A stretch of DNA of 64,000 nt from contig NC_007951.1 of the NCBI RefSeq assembly GCF_000013645.1, forward strand, positions 496,001 to 560,000, in the 5' to 3' direction. The notes beneath the pieces were generated by a model. It searched no databases. It was given only the letters and a program-made list of their open reading frames with translations, and was not told where the DNA came from. Positions 26,470 through 40,655 of this stretch are shown here, piece after piece (position 1 is the first letter of the stretch; each line of letters begins with the position of its first letter). A program made the position numbers and the translations under genes. The DNA is from Paraburkholderia xenovorans LB400 (lineage in GTDB: Bacteria > Pseudomonadota > Gammaproteobacteria > Burkholderiales > Burkholderiaceae).

Positions 26470-27747
26470 ATGAACGCAACGACAGCAGCAAGCCTCACGG
26501 GAAGCCGGCAGAGTTCGTGGCGCGCGGTGGTCGCGGCCTCGATCGGCAACGCGTTGGAATGGTTCGATCTGGTGGTGTACGGTTTTTTCGCGGTGGTGAT
26601 CGCGAAGCTGTTTTTCCCGGCCGGTAACGACACGGTCTCGCTGCTTCTCACGCTCGGCACGTTCGGCGTGTCGTTCTTCATGCGGCCGCTCGGCGCGATC
26701 GTGATCGGCGCCTATGCCGACCGTGCCGGCCGCAAGGCGGCGCTCACCCTGTCGATCCTGCTGATGATGGCCGGCACGCTGATCATCGCGATTCTGCCGA
26801 CCTATCAGAGCATCGGTCTCGCCGCGCCGGTGATCCTCGTGTTGGCGCGTCTGATGCAGGGCTTTTCGGCGGGCGGCGAGTTCGGCAGCGCTACCGCCTT
26901 TCTCGCGGAACACGTACCGGGGCGGCGCGGTTTTTTCGCGAGCTGGCAGGTGGCGAGCCAGGGGCTCACCACGCTGCTGGCCGCCGGCTTCGGCGTGCTG
27001 CTCACCGGCCAGCTCTCGCCGGAGCAGATGAGTTCCTGGGGTTGGCGCGTGCCGTTCTTCTTTGGTCTGCTGATCGGGCCGGTCGCCTGGTATATCCGCA
27101 CGAAGCTCGACGAGACGCCTGAATTCCTCGCGGCCGAAACGACCACGACGCCGCTGCGCGATACCTTCACCAGCCAGAAATTGCGCCTGCTGATCGCCAT
27201 CGGCGTGGTGGTGCTCGGGACGGTGTCGACCTATCTGGTGCTGTTCATGCCGACTTTCGGCGTGAAGCAGTTGGGACTGGCGCCCTCGGTGGCGTTCGCG
27301 GCGATCGCATTGACCGGCTTGATCCAGATGGTGTTCTCGCCGCTGATCGGCCATCTGTCGGACCGGCATGGGCGCACCACGATCATGCTGGCTTCGGCGT
27401 TGCTGCTGCTTGTCCTGATCTACCCGGCTTTCGTGTATCTGGTTGCGCATCCGACCTTCGGCACCCTGATCGTCATGCAGATCGTGTTCGGCTTTCTGAT
27501 GACCGGGTATTTCGCGGCGCTGCCGGGTCTGCTTTCGGAGATGTTTCCGGTGCAAACGCGTACGACCGGCATGTCGCTCGCCTATAACATTGCCGTGACG
27601 ATTTTCGGCGGTTTCGGGCCGTTCATCATTGCGTGGCTGATCAGCGTGACGGGCTCGAAGGCCGCGCCGAGTTATTACCTGATTTTCGCCGCGGCCGTGA
27701 GCCTCGTTGCGCTGATCGCGGCGCGGCGCAAGCTCGGCTTTCGCTGA
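26470..27747 (+). CDS. MFS transporter, metabolite:H+ symporter (citrate/proline-betaine-like) subfamily
   Basis: 425 residues, about 12 membrane helices. The start motif SIGNALEWFDLVVYGFFAVVIA, the loop YADRAGRKAAL after helix 2 and SDRHGRTT after helix 8 mark the MHS subfamily (ProP, ShiA, CitA relatives) that carries organic acids or osmolytes with protons. Helix 4 includes RLMQGFSAGGEFGSA. The substrate cannot be read from sequence. Monocistronic, bounded by intrinsic terminators on both sides. A weak ribosome site (GAGA) precedes the ATG. Confidence 0.88.
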   Translation: MNATTAASLTGSRQSSWRAVVAASIGNALEWFDLVVYGFFAVVIAKLFFPAGNDTVSLLLTLGTFGVSFFMRPLGAIVIGAYADRAGRKAALTLSILLMMAGTLIIAILPTYQSIGLAAPVILVLARLMQGFSAGGEFGSATAFLAEHVPGRRGFFASWQVASQGLTTLLAAGFGVLLTGQLSPEQMSSWGWRVPFFFGLLIGPVAWYIRTKLDETPEFLAAETTTTPLRDTFTSQKLRLLIAIGVVVLGTVSTYLVLFMPTFGVKQLGLAPSVAFAAIALTGLIQMVFSPLIGHLSDRHGRTTIMLASALLLLVLIYPAFVYLVAHPTFGTLIVMQIVFGFLMTGYFAALPGLLSEMFPVQTRTTGMSLAYNIAVTIFGGFGPFIIAWLISVTGSKAAPSYYLIFAAAVSLVALIAARRKLGFR

Positions 27748-27823
27748 GGCCGGCGCCGTGCGTTGCGGCTGCGAGATGGCGCAGCGCGACGGCTGAGCAG
27801 GGCCGGAGGGCGGCGGTAAACGC

Positions 27824-27857
27824 AAAAGGCCGGTTCAATCATGAACCGGCCTTTTTT
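27824..27857. terminator. Bidirectional rho-independent terminator between MFS gene and secF
   Basis: 14-bp stem AAAAGGCCGGTTCA (27824-27837) / TGAACCGGCCTTTT (27842-27855) with a 4-base loop and T-run to 27857. Serves the convergent MFS (+) and secF (-) transcripts. Confidence 0.9.
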
Positions 27858-27884
27858 GTTGCGAGGTCTGACGCTACAACAGGA

Positions 27885-28835
27885 TCAGACTTGCGCGCCT
27901 GCGTTCGGATCGTCCGCGTCGGTGCGTTCCTTCCTGTCCTTGATCAGATCTTCGCGCTTCACGCCGAACCACATGGCGAGCGCCGCGGCGACGAACACTG
28001 ACGAGTAGATACCGAACAGAATACCGACCGTCAGCGCGAGAGCGAAGTAGTGCAGCGTCGGGCCGCCGAACAGGAACATCGAGAGCACCATCATCTGCGT
28101 ACAGCCGTGGGTGATGATGGTTCGCGACATCGTGCTGGTTATCGCGTGGTTGATGACTTCGATCACGCTCAGCTTGCGTTCGCGGCGGAAGGTCTCGCGA
28201 ATCCGGTCGAAGATAACGACCGATTCGTTCACCGAATAGCCGAGCACCGCAAGCACCGCGGCCAGCACCGACAGCGAGAACTCCCACTGGAAGAACGCGA
28301 AGAAGCCGAGAATGATGATCACGTCGTGCAGGTTCGCGATCACGCCGGCCACCGCGTACTTCCATTCGAAGCGGAACGACAGGTAGATCACGATGCCGAT
28401 CACCACACAGGCGAGCGCAAGCAGGCCGTCGGTGGCGAGCTCCTTGCCGACCTGCGGGCCGACGAACTCGACACGCTGCAGTTGCACCTGCGGGGTATCG
28501 GCCTTCAGCGCGCTCATCACCTGGTCGCTCTGTTGCGCGGACGTATAGCCCTGCTTGAGCGGCAGACGGATCAGCACGTCGCGCGAGGTGCCGAAGTTCT
28601 GCACCTGGGCGTCGGCGTAACCGAGCTTGCCCAGCGTGCCGCGCACCGGTTCGAGCGGCGCGGCGCCCGGATACTGCACTTCGATCACCGTACCGCCGGT
28701 GAACTCCACCGACAGATGCAGCCCGCGATGCAGCAGGAAGAACACAGCAGCAAGGAACGTTAGCAGCGAGATGGCGTTGAAAATCAACGCGCGCTGCATG
28801 AACGGAATGTCTTTGCGGAAACGGAAAAATTCCAT
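27885..28835 (-). CDS. secF: Protein translocase subunit SecF
   Basis: 316 residues, six membrane helices and one periplasmic domain. Landmarks: FTGGTVIEVQY after helix 1, VGPQVGKELATDGLLAL, GYSVNESVVIFDRIRE and TTIITHGCTQ-like segment 'TSTMSRTIITHGCTQ' in the last helices. With SecD it uses the proton-motive force to pull secreted proteins through SecYEG. The start MEFFRFRKDIPFMQ follows the secD stop by 20 bases. Last gene of the yajC-secD-secF unit. Confidence 0.97.
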   Translation of the reverse strand: MEFFRFRKDIPFMQRALIFNAISLLTFLAAVFFLLHRGLHLSVEFTGGTVIEVQYPGAAPLEPVRGTLGKLGYADAQVQNFGTSRDVLIRLPLKQGYTSAQQSDQVMSALKADTPQVQLQRVEFVGPQVGKELATDGLLALACVVIGIVIYLSFRFEWKYAVAGVIANLHDVIIILGFFAFFQWEFSLSVLAAVLAVLGYSVNESVVIFDRIRETFRRERKLSVIEVINHAITSTMSRTIITHGCTQMMVLSMFLFGGPTLHYFALALTVGILFGIYSSVFVAAALAMWFGVKREDLIKDRKERTDADDPNAGAQV

Positions 28836-28855
28836 GGTCTTGTTTTCTCCGGGAC

Positions 28856-30943
28856 TCAGCGGGACGAACCCGGTTTCTGCGGTGTATTCGTGGAACCCGG
28901 CGATGAACCCGGCGTACCGGTCGACGACCCCGGCGCATTGCGGCGGCGTACGGTCGGCTTGCCGGCGCGTGCCTGCGCGACCGCGGCTCTCGCCTTCGAC
29001 GGCTTGGCGGCGACCGCGGCGACGGCTTGCGCGGTGTCGGTGGAGGCGTCTTCGCTACCGAGGTAAGCCGCCGAGCCTGCGGGCGCCGTATCCGGACGCC
29101 ACACCTGGCCGATGGCCAGCGACTTCAGCTTCTTCTTGCCGCCGTACCAGAGGTTGACGATGCCGCGCGAGAAGAACACCGCCGAGAACATCGACGTGAG
29201 AATGCCGATACAGTGCACGATCGCAAAGCCGCGCACCGGCCCCGAGCCGAATGCGAGCAGCGCGATACCGGCGATCAGCGTGGTGACGTTCGAGTCGAGA
29301 ATCGTTGCCCAGGCGTGCGCGTAGCCGTTCTGGATGGCCAGTTGCGGCGGCGCGCCGTTGCGCAGTTCCTCGCGCACCCGCTCGTTGATCAGCACGTTCG
29401 CGTCGATCGCCATACCGAGTGCGAGCGCGATAGCGGCGATACCCGGCAGGGTGAGCGTGGCCTGCAGCATGGACAGCACCGCGATCAGCAGCAGCAGGTT
29501 GACCGACAGGCCGATCATGGAGATCACGCCGAACAGCATGTAGTACGCGATCATGAAGACGGCGATCGCCGCGAAGCCCCACACCACCGAGTGGAAGCCC
29601 TTCCTGATGTTGTCCGCGCCGAGGCTCGGGCCGATCGTGCGTTCTTCGATGATGTCCATCGGCGCGGCCAGCGAACCAGCGCGCAGCAGCAGCGCGAGGT
29701 CGGCGGCGCCTTGCGGCGTGGCCTGGCCGGTGATCTGGAAGCGGTCGCCCAGTTCCGACTGGATGGTCGCCACCGTCAGCACTTCGCCCTTGCCCTTTTC
29801 GAACAGCACCATCGCCATAGGCTTGCCGATGTTGTCGCGCGACACGCTGGCGACCGCACGGCCGCCGGCCGAATCCAGACGGATGTTGACGGAAGGACGT
29901 TGATGCTCGTCGAAGCCCGCCGACGCGTCGATAATCCGGTCGCCCGTGAAGATGATCTGCTTGCGCAGCAGTACCGGCGTCTGGTTGCCCTGCGTGAACA
30001 GTTCGTCGCCCGGCGGCACCGGATCGGACGGGTTCGGATGCGTGTTGACCGGGTCGGCCAAGCGCGCTTCGAGCGTTGCCGTGCGGCCGATGATGTCCTT
30101 CGCCTTCGCCGTGTCCTGCACGCCCGGCAGTTCGACCACGATACGGTCGGAGCCTTGCTGCTGGATCACCGGCTCGGCCACGCCGAGTTCGTTCACGCGG
30201 TTATGCAGCGTGGTGATGTTCTGCTTGAGCGCGGCGTCCTGCACGGCTTTCTGCACTGTCGGCGTGAACGTGCCGACCAGTTGCACGCCGCCGTCGGGAC
30301 CGGTTTGCGAGGCCCACTGGAGTTCGCTGATGCTGCGGCCCAGTTGCTTCGATGCGATGTCCGCCGTCGCCTGGTCGGCGAAATTGATCACCACCGTCTG
30401 GTTCACGCGGTTCACGCCGCCGTCGCGGATATTGCTGTCACGCAGGAGCGTGCGCGCGTCCGAAGCGTCCGAATCGAGCTTCTTGTTCAGCGCGCCGGCC
30501 ATGTCGACCTGCAGCAGGAAGTGAACGCCGCCGCGCAGATCGAGGCCGAGGTACATCGGCAGCGCGTGCAAGGCGGTCAGCCAGCGCGGCGACGCGCTTT
30601 GCAGATTCAGCGCGACGATGTACTGCGGGTCGCTCGGGTCGCTGTTCAGCGACTTCTGCAGCAGGTCCTTCACGCGCAGCTGCGTGTCGGTGTCCGGCAG
30701 ACGCACGCGGATGTTCGCGTTGGTCGCCGAGTTGTCGAACGTGACGTCGTCCGGCTTGATCTGATTCGCGGCGAGCGCGGCTTCGACAGCCGACAGCGTG
30801 GTCGAGTCGAGCTTGACCGTTGCCTTGCCGCTCGACACCTGCACCGCCGGCGCTTCGCCGAACAGGTTGGGCAGCGTGTACACGAGGCCGATGACCAGAG
30901 CCACCAGCATCACGGCATATTTCCAGAGGGGGTAACGATTCAT
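28856..30943 (-). CDS. secD: Protein translocase subunit SecD
   Basis: 695 residues. First membrane helix MNRYPLWKYAVMLVALVIGL, large periplasmic P1 region with LGLDLRGGVHFLLQVDM, then five helices containing ALALGMAIDANVLINERVREE, where the Asp takes part in proton coupling. After the last helix the chain continues for ~80 residues of Ala/Lys/Arg then Pro/Gly/Ser/Thr-rich sequence, longer than E. coli SecD (615). The ATG is at 30941-30943. yajC lies 118 bases upstream. Confidence 0.97.
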   Translation of the reverse strand: MNRYPLWKYAVMLVALVIGLVYTLPNLFGEAPAVQVSSGKATVKLDSTTLSAVEAALAANQIKPDDVTFDNSATNANIRVRLPDTDTQLRVKDLLQKSLNSDPSDPQYIVALNLQSASPRWLTALHALPMYLGLDLRGGVHFLLQVDMAGALNKKLDSDASDARTLLRDSNIRDGGVNRVNQTVVINFADQATADIASKQLGRSISELQWASQTGPDGGVQLVGTFTPTVQKAVQDAALKQNITTLHNRVNELGVAEPVIQQQGSDRIVVELPGVQDTAKAKDIIGRTATLEARLADPVNTHPNPSDPVPPGDELFTQGNQTPVLLRKQIIFTGDRIIDASAGFDEHQRPSVNIRLDSAGGRAVASVSRDNIGKPMAMVLFEKGKGEVLTVATIQSELGDRFQITGQATPQGAADLALLLRAGSLAAPMDIIEERTIGPSLGADNIRKGFHSVVWGFAAIAVFMIAYYMLFGVISMIGLSVNLLLLIAVLSMLQATLTLPGIAAIALALGMAIDANVLINERVREELRNGAPPQLAIQNGYAHAWATILDSNVTTLIAGIALLAFGSGPVRGFAIVHCIGILTSMFSAVFFSRGIVNLWYGGKKKLKSLAIGQVWRPDTAPAGSAAYLGSEDASTDTAQAVAAVAAKPSKARAAVAQARAGKPTVRRRNAPGSSTGTPGSSPGSTNTPQKPGSSR

Positions 30944-31061
30944 GAGTGGTCCAACGGGAAGGTTGGCTTGGAAGCGATGCGTCCGGCGATGAGCGCGGGT
31001 GATTCAGCGTTGTTCCGCCAGAACCGCCGGCGAGGCCGCGCCGGACGCGAGAGAGCAGGCC

Positions 31062-31391
31062 TTACAGCGACTTGATCGTGCCCTTCGGGAGAATCGTCGT
31101 GACCGACGCTTTTTGCACGGTGATTTCCGTGCCTTCCGAGATTTCGACGCCGACGTAAGCTTCGCCCACCTTGGTCACCTTGCCGACGATGCCGCCGTTC
31201 GTCACCACTTCATCGCCTTTGGCCATCGCGGCGAGCATGTTGCGATGTTCCTTCTGGCGCTTCATTTGCGGGCGAATCATGATGAAGTACAGCACGCCGA
31301 ACATCAGGATCAGCGGCAGGAAGCTCATCAGGTTCGATTCAATGCCACCTGTTGCTGTGCCTTGGGCGAAGGCATTGGAAATGAACGACAC
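31062..31391 (-). CDS. yajC: Preprotein translocase subunit YajC
   Basis: 109 residues. Single N-terminal membrane helix (FLPLILMFGVLYFIMIRPQMKRQKEH), then a small cytosolic domain with VVTNGGIVGKVTKV. I chose the GTG at 31389-31391, which has GGAGAG about six bases upstream and starts VSFISNAFAQ, matching YajC N-termini. An ATG eleven codons upstream would add a non-conserved segment. Associates with SecDF; same operon order as in E. coli (queA-tgt-yajC-secD-secF). Confidence 0.92.
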   Translation of the reverse strand: MSFISNAFAQGTATGGIESNLMSFLPLILMFGVLYFIMIRPQMKRQKEHRNMLAAMAKGDEVVTNGGIVGKVTKVGEAYVGVEISEGTEITVQKASVTTILPKGTIKSL

Positions 31392-31600
31392 GTTGGTCTC
31401 TCCGTTATAAGTCAAAACGATCAAAAAAATCAGCCGGTTATTCTACCACTGGCCCGACGCGCGTCGGCGCGGCGAATCGGCTTTGCGATCAACCGTTTAA
31501 AGCCTGCTTCGCCGTCTTTACCGCCGTCCGCGAAAGTTAATTGTAAGGTTTTCTTCGCGAGGCCGACGGATTCTTCGGCTGAATCCGTTACCCCGCGCTG

Positions 31601-33968
<2,368 letters not shown>

Positions 33969-34068
33969 GCGAACGACTGGGAGCGAATTGGGACTGAATT
34001 GAGCCGAAGGCGGAGCCGGGCGGCTATGATTGCGGGACGCCTGAGCGGCCCGCGAGAGTGCGCGCCGT

Positions 34069-36546
<2,478 letters not shown>

Positions 36547-36649
36547 GGTTTCCGGTCGCTCTTTTGCCTGCGCGGCGTTTTTTTGAGTGTGTTTCTTTGG
36601 TTCTGGCCGAGAGAGAGCACACCCAGAGGCCCCCCACTCCCCCAAAAAG

Positions 36650-36689
36650 TTGGCGAACCGACCCTATAGGTGTATAACTAGAACCTATC
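36650..36689 (+). promoter_or_regulatory. oxyR promoter with candidate OxyR half-sites
   Basis: TTGGCG at 36650-36655 and TATAAC at 36673-36678 are separated by 17 bases, a plausible sigma-70 promoter whose start point would be about 30 bases before the oxyR ATG (36717). Overlapping it are ATAGGT (36666-36671), AACTAG (36676-36681) and CCTATC (36684-36689), which resemble the ATAGGT/AACCTAT half-sites bound by OxyR, so autoregulation is plausible. Confidence 0.45.
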
Positions 36690-36716
36690 AAACTCACCGC
36701 ACTGATTGGTCCCCCA

Positions 36717-37676
36717 ATGACCCTCACCGAACTGAAATACATCGTCGCGGTTGCCCGCGAGCGGCACTTCGGCCGGGCCGCCGAAGCGTGTTTCGTCAGC
36801 CAGCCGACCTTGTCGGTGGCCATCAAGAAGCTCGAAGACGAGCTCAACGTCCAGATCTTCGAGCGCGGCACCAGCGAAGTGAGCGTCACGCCGATCGGCG
36901 AACAGATCGTCACGCAAGCTCAACGTGTCCTCGAACAGACGCTCGCCATCAAGGAAATCGCCAAACAGGGCAAAGACCCGCTGGTCGGGCCGCTGCGCCT
37001 CGGCGTCATCTACACGATCGGGCCGTACCTGCTGCCCACGCTCGTCAAGCAGATGATCAAGCGCGTCCCGCAAATGCCCTTGATGCTGCAGGAAAATTAC
37101 ACGCTCAAGCTGATCGAACTGCTCAAACAAGGCGAAATCGACGTCGCCATCATGGCGCTCCCGTTTCCGGAAACCGGCCTGATGCTGCGCCCGCTGTACG
37201 ACGAACCCTTCGTGGTCGCGCTGCCGTCCGGTCATGCCTGGGAAAACCGCCAGAAGATCGACGCCGACGATCTGAAGCAGGAAACCATGTTGCTGCTCGG
37301 CAGCGGCCACTGTTTCCGTGATCACGTGCTGGGCGTCTGTCCGGAACTGATGCGCTTTTCGCAAAACGCGGACGGCATCCAGAAGACCTTCGAGGGCTCG
37401 TCGCTGGAAACCATTCGCCACATGGTGGCGAGCGGTGTCGGCATTACCGTGCTGCCGCGCATGTCGGTGCACGAAGTCAAGCCGCATGCCGGCGGCATCG
37501 ACGCCGGGCTGCTCAGCTACGTCGCTTTCGACGAACCCGTGCCGGATCGCCGCGTCGTGCTGGCCTGGCGCAAGAGCTTCACGCGCATGCCCGCTATCGA
37601 CGCCATTTGCGACGCCATCAACGCCTGCGATCTGCCGGGCGTCAGGAAGCTCGACTTGCCCGTCGCCGTCAACTGA
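36717..37676 (+). CDS. oxyR: Hydrogen-peroxide-sensing LysR-type regulator OxyR
   Basis: 319 residues. N-terminal winged helix (residues 1-60: MTLTELKYIVAVARERHFGR, then FVSQPTLSVAIKKLE). The redox pair is Cys199 (GSGHCFRDH) and Cys208 (LGVCPEL), at the numbers used in E. coli OxyR; their disulfide activates the factor. C-terminal effector fold includes ASGVGITVLPRMSV. Followed by a small ORF and katA on the same strand, its expected target. Confidence 0.97.
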   Translation: MTLTELKYIVAVARERHFGRAAEACFVSQPTLSVAIKKLEDELNVQIFERGTSEVSVTPIGEQIVTQAQRVLEQTLAIKEIAKQGKDPLVGPLRLGVIYTIGPYLLPTLVKQMIKRVPQMPLMLQENYTLKLIELLKQGEIDVAIMALPFPETGLMLRPLYDEPFVVALPSGHAWENRQKIDADDLKQETMLLLGSGHCFRDHVLGVCPELMRFSQNADGIQKTFEGSSLETIRHMVASGVGITVLPRMSVHEVKPHAGGIDAGLLSYVAFDEPVPDRRVVLAWRKSFTRMPAIDAICDAINACDLPGVRKLDLPVAVN

Positions 37677-37748
37677 CGGCCGCGCCCGCATCCGGCCGGT
37701 TCGCCGCGCATCGCCAGGCGGCAACCGGTCCGAGGCCATCCGGGCGTC

Positions 37749-37816
37749 GATAGCCGCCATCCCTATCGAATAGATAAAATTAATCAAACACGTTAATTCG
37801 ATAGCGTTGTTATAGT
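37749..37816 (+). promoter_or_regulatory. Candidate OxyR operator and katA promoter
   Basis: An AT-rich island in GC-rich sequence between oxyR and katA. It carries GATAG at 37749 and 37800, CTATC at 37763, ATAG at 37770 and 37812, and a TATAGT hexamer at 37811-37816 that could be a -10 element with no good -35, as expected for an OxyR-activated promoter. The half-site spacing does not match the E. coli consensus exactly, so the operator call is tentative. Confidence 0.45.
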
Positions 37817-37859
37817 GTCCTCCAGGGATCACCCGATTCCACAAGACCCGGAGGAAATC

Positions 37860-37997
37860 ATGACGCAACCGAACCCGCAGCAAGTCCAGGCCCTCGCCGC
37901 CCAACCGGCCGCCGCGTCCGGTGGTTTCGCCATGTCGATGCTCAGCGTGCGGACCGTTGCGTTGTCCCTGCTGGTCGATCGGGCCTTGTCCGCATGA
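37860..37997 (+). CDS. Small ORF (45 codons) between oxyR and katA
   Basis: ATG at 37860 has GGAGG at 37850-37854, five bases upstream: one of the strongest ribosome sites in the window. The peptide is MTQPNPQQVQALAAQPAAAS followed by a more hydrophobic end (MSMLSVRTVALSLLVDRAL); no cysteines, no known motif. It stops 89 bases before the katA ATG and would lie on the same OxyR-controlled transcript. It may be a real small protein or a translated leader controlling katA. No function assigned. Confidence 0.55.
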   Translation: MTQPNPQQVQALAAQPAAASGGFAMSMLSVRTVALSLLVDRALSA

Positions 37998-38086
37998 CGC
38001 ATCACGCTTGACGCGTGAGCCTCTGGCATCAGTGCACAGCGCCTCTTCCACACTCTGTTTCGATAAAAGCCATCCAGGAGTCACGC

Positions 38087-39541
38087 ATGTCCGAACACAA
38101 GCTCACCAATGCCGCCGGCGCACCCGTCGCCGACAACCAGAATTCGATGACCGCCGGCGCGCGCGGTCCGGTCGTCCTGCAAGACGTCTGGCTGCTCGAA
38201 AAACTCGCTCACTTCGACCGCGAAGTGATTCCGGAACGCCGCGTTCACGCCAAAGGTTCGGGCGCGTTCGGCACGCTGAAGGTCACGCACGATATCTCGC
38301 GCTACACGAAGGCGAAGGTGTTCGCGCAAGCCGGCAAGGAAACGCCGCTTTTCATGCGCTTTTCGACGGTTGCCGGCGAGCGCGGCGCGGCCGACGCCGA
38401 ACGCGACGTGCGCGGCTTCTCGATCAAGTTCTACACGGAAGAGGGCAACTGGGACGTGGTGGGCAACAACACGCCGGTGTTCTTTATCCGCGATCCGCTG
38501 AAGTTTCCGGACTTCATCCACACGCAAAAGCGCGACCCGTACACCAACATGCGCAGCAATGTGGCCGCGTGGGATTTCTGGTCGCGTCATCCGGAGTCGC
38601 TGCATCAGGTGACGATTCTGATGAGCGACCGCGGGATTCCGCAGAATTTCCGTCAGATGCACGGCTTCGGCTCGCACACGTACTCGTTCATCAACGCCAA
38701 CAACGAGCGTTTCTGGGTGAAGTTCCACTTCAAGTCGATGCAAGGCGTCGAGAACTTTACCGATGCAGAAGCCGCACAGGTGGTCGCGCAGGATCGTGAA
38801 AGCGCGCAACGCGATCTGCTCACGAACATCGACCAGGGCAACTTCCCGAAATGGCGCTTCGCCATTCAGGTGATGCCGGAAGCGGAAGCCGCCACGTATC
38901 GCTTCAATCCGTTCGACATCACGAAAGTGTGGTCGCAGAAGGACTATCCGCTGATCGATGTCGGCACGATCGAGTTGAATCGCAATGCCGCCAACTATTT
39001 CGCGGACGTGGAGCAGGCGGCGTTCACGCCGGCCAACGTGGTGCCGGGCATCGGTTTCTCGCCGGATCGTCTGTTGCAGGGGCGTCTGTTCTCGTATGGC
39101 GACACGCAGCGCTATCGCCTCGGCGTGAATCACCACCAGATTCCGGTGAACGCCTCGCGTGTGGCGAGCCCGCATTCGTTTCATCGCGACGGCGCGATGC
39201 GCACGGACGGCAACCTCGGCGGCAACGTGAATTACGAGCCGAACCGCTTCGGCGACTTCGCGCAGGACGCCAACGCGTCCGAACCGCCGCTCGCGGCGGG
39301 CGCGGTGGATCGCTACGATCATCGTCTGGACGACGACTACTACACGCAGCCGGGCATGCTGTTTGCGCTCTTCGATGCGGCCCAGCGCGAGCGTCTGTTC
39401 GGCAACATCGCACGCCATATCAACGGTGTGCCGCAGGAGATCGTCGCGCGTCAGATCGAGCATTTCCGCCGCGCCGATCCGGCATACGCGGAAGGCGTGA
39501 TCGCAGCGATTGCCAGGCTCGCGGAAGGCGAGACGAAGTAA
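38087..39541 (+). CDS. katA: Monofunctional haem catalase
   Basis: 484 residues, the length of small-subunit (clade 3) catalases. Degrades hydrogen peroxide in the cytosol. Distal His in [12 protein letters not shown], distal Asn region '[20 protein letters not shown]', proximal haem-ligand Tyr in [14 protein letters not shown], and NADPH-pocket segment [21 protein letters not shown] precedes the ATG. It lies downstream of oxyR with an intervening small ORF, and a second small ORF and dps follow, forming a peroxide-defence block. Confidence 0.97.
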   Translation: MSEHKLTNAAGAPVADNQNSMTAGARGPVVLQDVWLLEKLAHFDREVIPERRVHAKGSGAFGTLKVTHDISRYTKAKVFAQAGKETPLFMRFSTVAGERGAADAERDVRGFSIKFYTEEGNWDVVGNNTPVFFIRDPLKFPDFIHTQKRDPYTNMRSNVAAWDFWSRHPESLHQVTILMSDRGIPQNFRQMHGFGSHTYSFINANNERFWVKFHFKSMQGVENFTDAEAAQVVAQDRESAQRDLLTNIDQGNFPKWRFAIQVMPEAEAATYRFNPFDITKVWSQKDYPLIDVGTIELNRNAANYFADVEQAAFTPANVVPGIGFSPDRLLQGRLFSYGDTQRYRLGVNHHQIPVNASRVASPHSFHRDGAMRTDGNLGGNVNYEPNRFGDFAQDANASEPPLAAGAVDRYDHRLDDDYYTQPGMLFALFDAAQRERLFGNIARHINGVPQEIVARQIEHFRRADPAYAEGVIAAIARLAEGETK

Positions 39542-39625
39542 GCGCATCGAGCAGTTGAAGCGATGCAGCAACGCGGGACGCATCTGCGTCCCGCCGGTAT
39601 CGATACGAACCGAAGGAGCACGATC

Positions 39626-39787
39626 ATGATGCAGATGATGATGGCCACGCTGGGCGGCACTTCAGCCGCACGCGGCGCGCAACAGCAGTACGCTTTGATG
39701 GCGCGCAAGGCAGTGGGTTTCGCGATCGTCACGAGCGGGCTCGCAGTGATCGCCGCGCAGGCGCTGCAACACGCCCTGGGCGGTTGA
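39626..39787 (+). CDS. Small membrane protein ORF (53 codons) between katA and dps
   Basis: AAGGAG at 39613-39618 lies seven bases before the ATG at 39626. The peptide opens [20 protein letters not shown] and ends with a single hydrophobic helix ([19 protein letters not shown]). It looks like a small inner-membrane protein. It begins 85 bases after the katA stop on the same strand and may be co-expressed. No family recognised. Confidence 0.6.
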   Translation: MMQMMMATLGGTSAARGAQQQYALMARKAVGFAIVTSGLAVIAAQALQHALGG

Positions 39788-39939
39788 TGCAGGCCATGCC
39801 GCGGGTGCGGCAAGTGGCCACGCGTCATACGGGCGCAGCAGCTTTCTACGCTAAACTGTCGGGCGTTCGCTATGCCGGGTTTGCTATCCGCAGACCGTCA
39901 CTTGCCGATCGGTTCGTATCACTCTTCAAAGGAGTCATC

Positions 39940-40437
39940 ATGGCCAAAAAAGAAGCTTCAGCAGCGGTACAGCACGTCAATATCGGGATCAGCGACAAGG
40001 ATCGCAAGAAGATTGCGGAAGGTCTGTCGCGCCTGCTCGCCGACACCTATACGCTGTACCTGAAGACCCATAACTTCCACTGGAACGTGACGGGTCCGAT
40101 GTTCAATACGCTGCACCTGATGTTCGAAACGCAATACAACGAGCTGGCGCTCGCGGTCGATTCGATCGCTGAACGGATTCGCGCGCTGGGCGTGCATGCG
40201 CCGGGCAGCTACAAGGAATTCGCCAGGCTGTCGTCGATTCCGGAAGCGGACGGCGTGCCGGCGGCGGAAGAAATGATCCGCCAGCTGGTGGAAGGTCAGG
40301 AAGCCGTGGTGCGTACCGCACGCGCGATTTTCCCGTCGACGGAAGCCGCCAACGACGAGCCGACCGCCGACCTGCTGACGCAACGCATGCAAACGCACGA
40401 AAAGACCGCGTGGATGCTGCGCTCGATGCTGGCTTAA
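39940..40437 (+). CDS. dps: Dps-family DNA-binding ferritin
   Basis: 165 residues. Four-helix ferritin-like subunit forming dodecamers that oxidise Fe(II) with peroxide and shield DNA. Ferroxidase ligands: His in [14 protein letters not shown] and the Asp/Glu pair in [13 protein letters not shown]. The N-terminal [10 protein letters not shown] is lysine-containing, as needed for DNA contact. AAAGGAG precedes the ATG. Lies after katA; a strong terminator follows. Confidence 0.95.
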   Translation: MAKKEASAAVQHVNIGISDKDRKKIAEGLSRLLADTYTLYLKTHNFHWNVTGPMFNTLHLMFETQYNELALAVDSIAERIRALGVHAPGSYKEFARLSSIPEADGVPAAEEMIRQLVEGQEAVVRTARAIFPSTEAANDEPTADLLTQRMQTHEKTAWMLRSMLA

Positions 40438-40530
40438 GCATCAACCTTAAGCATCAAGCGCACCGGGCATCTCGCCCGGATTTCAGCGTGGCGCGTCGCT
40501 CCGGCGCGGGCGTCGAGACGTCATGCAAAC

Positions 40531-40559
40531 AAAGCCTCCCTGCGCGGGAGGCTTTTTTT
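40531..40559 (+). terminator. Rho-independent terminator of dps
   Basis: Stem GCCTCCC (40534-40540) / GGGAGGC (40546-40552) flanked by A and T runs, then seven T residues (40553-40559). Ends the katA/dps block 94 bases past the dps stop. Confidence 0.9.
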
Positions 40560-40655
40560 CTGCGCAGCCTTGTCCGACCTGCTTGCGTCGCGGCGGCCCG
40601 CCGTCCGCATCCCGTAAAATAGCCGCACCGTCTCGCACTTTCACCGACTCCGCCC

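Noticed and set aside
33969..34068. Possible preQ1 riboswitch upstream of queA
   Set aside because: No C-rich aptamer stem with the A-rich tail is visible in the 100-base gap, and these genes act after preQ1 is made.
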